Source of the DNA: Zantedeschia hybrid cultivar
Lineage: Eukaryota > Streptophyta > Magnoliopsida > Alismatales > Araceae
Assembly: GCA_030544215.1 (NCBI GenBank)
Contig: JARZZO010000011.1
Coordinates: 41,321,001-41,385,000, forward strand
Reading direction: 5' to 3'
Length of the DNA: 64,000 nt
Under the pieces are notes generated by a model. The model searched no databases. It was not told the DNA's origin and worked only from the letters and a program-made list of their open reading frames with translations. The position numbers and the translations under genes were made by a program. This document shows positions 58,798-64,000 of this stretch, piece after piece (within the stretch, counting starts at the first letter, position 1; every line of letters begins with the position of its first letter).

Positions 58798-61356
58798 CAG
58801 GTTGCTGGTTCGATCATAAAACGGCATCGTTTTGCGTGATTTTTCTCGTTATGCGTGAAGAACCCGTATTGTATGTGTTCTTGGGCTAAAAATTATTTTA
58901 ATAATCTGGGAATCGTTCCCACGTTTTTAGAAGGTCTAAAACTTGTTGGGATTTGATCCCTGTTTTAAAAAGGGGGTACTTTGTTCATGGATAAACTGGC
59001 AGGTAAGAAAAATTAGGGTTGGTTGTTATTTTATTTCTTGTGCAAGAACCCTCCATCTGCACGTCAAAGTTGGATCTAGGAATGTCCTGGATCTTGTGAT
59101 CATGCGTGAGGATTTGATGCTGCTTGTTCTTTAAAGCGTAGAATTAATTTTAGGTTAAAACTGCCTCTGTTATGAACAGAGTTTAAGGTATAGCATGGGG
59201 TTTAGAATAGTCGCAGGGATAGTCCCTGGATTTATTCGGGCCGCTGGTTTGACCAGGATATCTCCGACGATGACTAGAGATCATGCAAATGTCGGTTGGT
59301 TTCATCTTCCGATCGCTGTACAGAATCGGCTATCACCACAAATACCCCACGCATGCAGGGTGTAAATGAACGTTTGGAATGCCGCCGATGACCACCGTCG
59401 GCATCAACCGCGCCCTCCAACGCCGCCTCGGCTCCGCCATGGCCGGCGGAGGCCTTTCCCACAGTGGCTTGCCCTCAAAAGGCCATGGCATGCAATGGGA
59501 TCGCATGAAAACGCCTAACAAGGAACTCCGGGACGCCGCCGACAACGTTCGACGCCGTCGGCGACGCCCACCGGCGCCGTGGAGGCCGGCCGGAGCCCCG
59601 CCGCCTGTCGGCCGGGCTGGCGGCGGCCTCCCCCCACCGTTGGGGCGCGAACCAGGCGTCGGCCCCTCCCCTGAAACCCTAACGGGCGACGGGGGTGAGC
59701 GGCGCGTAGGCACCGGGCCGCCCGCCCGAACCCGCGCTCGACCCGGATCCGATCCGGACCCGACCCCCCCCTCACCGACCCGTTTAGGCCCATTAACCCT
59801 TTATTAGCCCATTTTAAGCCCGTTTTAAAATTGTTTTAAAACGGAAAAATTATAGGAATAATTAATCATTGTTATTAATTATTTTTATGATCATTAACAG
59901 GTTATTAAACTGTTTAATAACTGTTATTCACTTAAAGGGTTTTATTGTTAATAGGGTATTGGTTAATTATTTAAAATTGTTTTAGATAATTAATTTCCCT
60001 ATTAAATCAATTAGTTTAAAAATGTTTTAAACTGATTCTATGCATAACTTGATTATATTTTTCTGTTCAAATTGTTTGAATTAAGATTTAGATCAACTGA
60101 ATGGTTTAGTTATTTCATTAGTCAATAATGTTTTGAATATTATTGATAACATTGAAATAAATATTATTTCGAAAACTTATTGGTATTATAATTTTATATT
60201 TATAAAAATTTAATACCAAACTGCAATTATGTGATAATTGTGATGCATGAGATGTGTTTTATGGTAGGATGATCATGGACTTAGTATTATCATGTGATGC
60301 TTAATGTGAATGAATGCGATGCATATTTCATTTGGTATTTTAAATAGGACCTGCGTGTCCTCCTCTCTCTTAATCCAAATGTACTCTCTACCTTCATATA
60401 AGATTGTACTCCCCTTGATAAGATCAAGGTTTCTTATTGTTTAAATGTACATTTATGGACCTGCGAGTCCTAAATTTCATATTTAAATGTTTCGGATTAA
60501 GCTTAGAGGACGGGATCTTCTGAAGACACCTCTGGAGGAAGGACTCGCATGAAATGGAACCAGTGTTGCTGTTTTCACATTAGGATCCTATTATGGATCA
60601 TCGTTTGGCTCCGATGATTCCATAGTAGCTTTAGCAGTCCATGATCATCCCTATTTAATTTTTCTGCATATATGTCATGTTTGCGGACTATGCTATCATA
60701 TATATATTTCTATTTAGTATTATGATACTTCAAATCGAAATACTATTGCACGATTTTTATAAATTAACTAAAAAACCCTCTTTTAAAATTTAAGTTGTAA
60801 ACGTGAGATATTCAGAATAATCCACGTAACCCACCATCATTATAGATCTTAGGATAATTCTTATCTCAAATGGATTTGTTGTGCTACCACAAGGTCTATT
60901 TGATTTAGAAATTAACCTAGGTCTACGACATGTGATGTCATTAAGATAAATGGACAAATAGTGTAGTTTTGTTGTGCTACCACAAGGATTGCACTATGAA
61001 TTCATGTTATCTTAGTAATGATGGATGAACTTAACTGAATCATTTGATTTGTTGTGCTACCACAAGGTCATTCTGATTCAAGGGTTAAATCGATCGGATA
61101 TTGCAAATGTTGCAATTGTCAAGAGTTGACTGCCTAAGGGACTTGATGTGATTTGTTGTGCTACCACAAGGTCACATGCATATTGCCCGAAGGATTCTGA
61201 TCCCCACTAGGAGATCACCGGAATCTCCCGTTCTGTATATTAGAGGGTCATACAGATCGCCGAAAAATAGTGGGAGCCTAAATCTAGATTAAAAATCCTA
61301 AATCAGATTTTAAGAACTATCTGCTCATTTTTATATATATTTCCTTGTAGGTCGCT
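58798..61356 (+). other. Copia-B untranslated leader
   Basis: Non-coding, with a GC-rich island at about 59380-59800, an AT-rich middle, and a structured region at 60866-61274. ORFs in the GC-rich island are Arg/Pro/Gly-rich on both strands and show no domain. Confidence 0.78.
60866..61274 (+). promoter_or_regulatory. Copia-B structured leader: four stem-loops, TTGCAA hairpin, three-way fold
   Basis: Four stem-loops have arms 60866-60874/60895-60903, 60958-60967/60988-60997, 61036-61042 with 61045-61047/61068-61070 with 61074-61080, and 61146-61151/61172-61177. Each closes an identical 20-nt loop, TTTGTTGTGCTACCACAAGG, which can fold further (TTGTG-CTAC-CACAA). TTGCAA pairs at 61101-61106 and 61110-61115. 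CCCACTA 61203-61209 pairs with TAGTGGG 61268-61274 around GGAGAT/ATCTCC and CTGTAT/ATACAG hairpins. The order and 72-nt size of the last fold equal those in Copia-A. It ends 82 nt before gag. Confidence 0.78.
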
Positions 61357-61857
61357 ATGTCGTCACCTAACCCCCTTCGTTGCATACTTGATGCAAACAA
61401 ACTCACGGGACCTAATTTCATTGACTGGTTACGCAACCTGAAGATTGTCCTCAGGTGTGAAAAGCTAGCCTATGTCCTGGATCAACCAGATCCAGTACAA
61501 CCCGGTGATAATGCTAACGAAGATGAATTAATGATGTTTGAAAACTGGAAGGAGGACTCTGTCAAAGTCCAGTGTTACATGCTTGGTTCAATGAACAATG
61601 AACTGCAACGACAGCATGATAACATGGAACCTAAGACCATTCTGAATCACCTACAAGAGTTGTTTGGTGAACAATTAAGAACTGAAAGATATGAGATATC
61701 TAAGAAATTGTTCAGGACCAGAATGAGCGAGGGCACATCTGTACAAACTCATGTACTCAAGATGATAGAATGGATTGAGAGGCTTGCTGTGCTTGGCTTT
61801 GTTATGAACAATGACCTAAGCATCGACTTAATCCTGCAGTCCCTTCCAGATTCATTT
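61357..61857 (+). pseudogene. gag: Copia-B gag, truncated
   Basis: Starts MSSPNPLRCILDANKLTG, matching Copia-A gag, and is open through the region ending LILQSLPDSF. Unlike Copia-A it has no stop in this part, so it looks younger or less decayed. After codon 167 the frame runs into unrelated sequence. The zinc knuckle and pol are absent from the window. Confidence 0.88.
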
Positions 61858-64000
61858 TGTAAGGATCAAGACTTTCGGATCCGGTTTTCGGGTCGGACCC
61901 CCGTTGTTCTAGCCCTTGTGAGGGGCAGAGGTTCTGAGTCGAATCGCGTCAGGACCTCGAGACGCGTTTTAAACGGCGTCCACCGTGGCAGACGCGTTTC
62001 AGGTTCTGCCACGTGGGTGCCACGTGGACTGACTTTGGGCCGCGAGAGTACGGCCCTGTCAGGTCGTCTGAACGGCGTCCGTGTGGGTCGACGCCTTTCA
62101 GACTGCGACTCTGGGTGTGCCAGAGTACGGCCCTGACAAGTTGTCTGAATGGCGTCTGTGAAGGACGACGCGTTTCAGAATCTTGTCAGAACGGCCGTCA
62201 TGTCACCTGATAGGCGTCCGTGCATGTCGACGCGTTTTAGCCAGTTTCTGGTTAACCCCGCGAGCCCTCCTTCTTTCCCTCATTTTCTCCTACTCTCCTT
62301 CTCTCCTTCTCCTCCGGCGACCGGCGGCGACCCCCTCCTCCTCCCTCTTTTCCTCACACCATTTCGCCTCTCCCTCCACTCCATCCTCTACCTGGCTCCT
62401 ACCCCTACCACCTCCACTTCCACTGCGGCGTTCTACTCTCCGGACGGCGGCCGACGTCACGGTGGGGCTAGGACGACCTCGGCGGTACCGGCGGCGGCGT
62501 GGGGCGAGACAGGCGGACGGCTTGAAGCTCGGAGGCGTTCGAGTGTCCGGTAGGGTGACGGTTTCCACGGCTTTGTGTTTAAACCATGTTTTCCCCCGTT
62601 TATGCATGTTGTGGATCCTTGGTTTTGGGGGGTAGAATGAGCATGTTTAGGAGTTCTTTTGATGATATGGGGGATTTGCTATGATTGAGATTTCCTATGG
62701 ATTGCGTGCCCCTCTTTCTCCTCCGTTTTTGGGTATTTTGGGGCTGTTTGGGTTAAAAGGGGGAGCCCTCGGGCTCATGGCAACTCTGGTTCCTGGGGTT
62801 GAAAGACGTCGTGCATGGACGACGCCTTTTCAAAGGGCGTCGGGCCATCACGACGCCTTTTTAGACAGGAATCGCCTGACTGAGAGTCTGCCAGTTTGGG
62901 ATTCTGGGACTAAAAGACGTCATGGGTGGTCGACGCGTTTTGAATATCGTCGGGTAGCCATGACGCCTTTTAAGGCAGAAATCCCCTGTTTAAAGATTTC
63001 GGAAAATCCTGGTTTTCTGTGCTGAATGGCGTCTGAGGATGTCGACGCCTTTTAAACGGCGTCCTCTGGTGTCGACGCCTTTTAAGGCCAGATTCTGAAG
63101 ACTAATTTATATGAACCTGTACATGGAGCTTGAATGGCGTCGACCTCGGTCGACGCGATTCAAGACAGAATCTCACTAATGCATGCCAGTAAAATGTGTT
63201 CATACTGCTAGATAGCTGGTTAGTACATGTTTTAGTGCACCCGATAGCAATGGATTCCTCATGATCGGATGGTTCTATGTGTGTTATGCGATTGCGGGCT
63301 TTTCACGTGACCGGATCGCACTGTGTTTGGTTTTCAGTTACTGTGGACCTGGAGTGACATTGTAGCACTTTATCACCCTGTGCTGGTGGGGGCGTGAGCA
63401 CAGCGCCGGTGGGGGCGTGGGCGGGGTGACGCCTAGTGAGAGAGGGTCACCTGGTGAACCCCGGGGTCAGCTAGTACCGGTGTCGGAGTGGTACATTCGG
63501 AGAGTCACTCATGCTGAGGGAAGGGGTAGTCACCTGAGCCAGTTGGGCCGGAGTAGCGAGCGTACTATCCGAGGGGCTGCTCCTTGGTCTCAGCGGGTCA
63601 AGGTTTTTCTCACCGTTGTTTGTACGGTTGGCGAGTTCTATCGAGACGGCAGTTGTGGGTTTTCTAACGGTTGGCTTAGAATGTGCATGATTATTATATT
63701 TCGACTGCATGTGTTCTCACGTAGAGAATTAGATATCGTACCTGGCACTACACTTGTTACTTTACTGTTAACTGTACTTTACACTTGTGGGTGTGTGCGT
63801 GGGCAGTGGGGATCGAAGGATCCCTACTGAGTCTTGTCCTGAGACTCACCCCTGCGGTTTTCAGGTGAGGACTCGCAGCAGACTTAGAGCGGCGTGTGCG
63901 GCCGGGTGTGGTGTGCCTTCAGCGGTTGTTCCGGGGTATGCCCCGATGTAGTTGTTATTTATCTTTGGCCTGTATGTTTAATTATTTCCTTCTGTTGGAG
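61858..64000 (+). repeat. LTR-like non-coding segment with hairpin cluster
   Basis: It begins TGTAAGGATC inside Copia-B gag and continues with ACTTTCGGATCCGGTTTTCGGGTCGGACC, whose phrasing resembles the starts of some plant chromovirus (Tekay/Del-type) LTRs. No gene domain appears on either strand. At least eight hairpins with GGCGTC/GACGCC-type arms lie at 61971-63164, and a C/T-rich stretch at 62260-62400. Near 63380-63430 GGTGGGGGCGTG is repeated. No LTR end, primer site or second LTR is in the window, so the LTR call is an inference. Confidence 0.4.

Larger units (their letters stand above)
57201..61857 (+). mobile_element. Copia-B: Ty1/copia element, truncated inside gag
   Basis: 5' LTR 57201-58784, initiator-Met primer site, a 2.56-kb leader and the first 167 codons of gag, related to Copia-A. 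Homology to gag stops at 61857, where LTR-like DNA begins. Whether the rest of Copia-B lies beyond the window (nested insertion) or is lost cannot be told. Confidence 0.88.

Noticed and set aside
59379..59807. Pro/Arg/Gly-rich ORFs on both strands
   Set aside because: GC-rich leader of Copia-B; overlapping ORFs on both strands reflect base composition, and no domain is visible.
60866..61177. CRISPR-like array (identical 20-mers at intervals)
   Set aside because: Only four copies with uneven spacing, each inside its own inverted repeat, in a plant copia leader.
62149..62635. Overlapping Ser/Pro/Arg-rich ORFs
   Set aside because: They cross the hairpin cluster and a C/T-rich low-complexity stretch; no domain.
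1..64000. Host genes, tRNA or rRNA genes
   Set aside because: None was recognised; tRNA-related strings are retrotransposon primer sites only.

Overview
The window is plant nuclear DNA made almost entirely of nested LTR retrotransposons. I found no host gene, tRNA or rRNA. Plant origin is inferred from the lineages: two Ty3/gypsy Tat-type elements with a second RNase H domain and an antisense extra gene, an Athila-type element with a tRNA-Asp-like primer site, and Ty1/copia elements with the initiator-Met primer site. I cannot name the species.

Layout. (1) 1-10817: Tat-1, minus strand. Its downstream LTR runs off the left edge. It carries gag, protease, RT, two RNase H domains and integrase on the minus strand, and an intron-containing extra gene (aORF) on the plus strand. 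A 69-bp minisatellite lies where the two coding units converge. (2) 10818-11239: short unassigned spacer. (3) 11240-20623: Copia-A, plus strand, both LTRs, coding region decayed. (4) 20624-22493 and 47862-48385: one old gypsy fragment with a G-patch domain (X, minus strand), split by (5) Athila, 22494-47861, with target duplication CTCAC. Athila is itself interrupted by a copia-like solo LTR (27878-29431, duplication TAAAG) and by (6) Tat-2, 31721-44315, plus strand, duplication ATCCC, inserted inside the integrase region. (7) 48386-50240: AT-rich and unassigned. (8) 50241-57200: a second G-patch gypsy copy (Y, plus strand), interrupted by another solo LTR (54224-55807, duplication GGAAG). (9) 57201-61857: Copia-B, plus strand, 5' LTR, long leader and part of gag. 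(10) 61858-64000: non-coding LTR-like DNA with a dense cluster of GGCGTC/GACGCC hairpins.

The most striking signal is in the long leaders of Copia-A and Copia-B. Each has four stem-loops of about 36-50 nt. Stem sequences differ from one hairpin to the next, but the roughly 20-nt loop is constant within an element and differs between the two elements. In both, a TTGCAA hairpin lies between the third and fourth stem-loop, and a 72-nt three-way-junction-like fold follows, 82-88 nt before the gag ATG. Preserved shape with changed sequence suggests a selected RNA element, possibly for packaging, dimerisation or translation. Other notable points: the antisense Tat gene has its own TATA box and in-frame introns in both copies; the Tat LTRs are rich in TGGGCY motifs upstream of their TATA box; and several non-coding stretches carry unexplained hairpin families.

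All coding regions are broken by stops, frameshifts or deletions, so none is predicted to be autonomous. Boundaries with matching target duplications are firm. The Y LTR and the final LTR-like segment are tentative.
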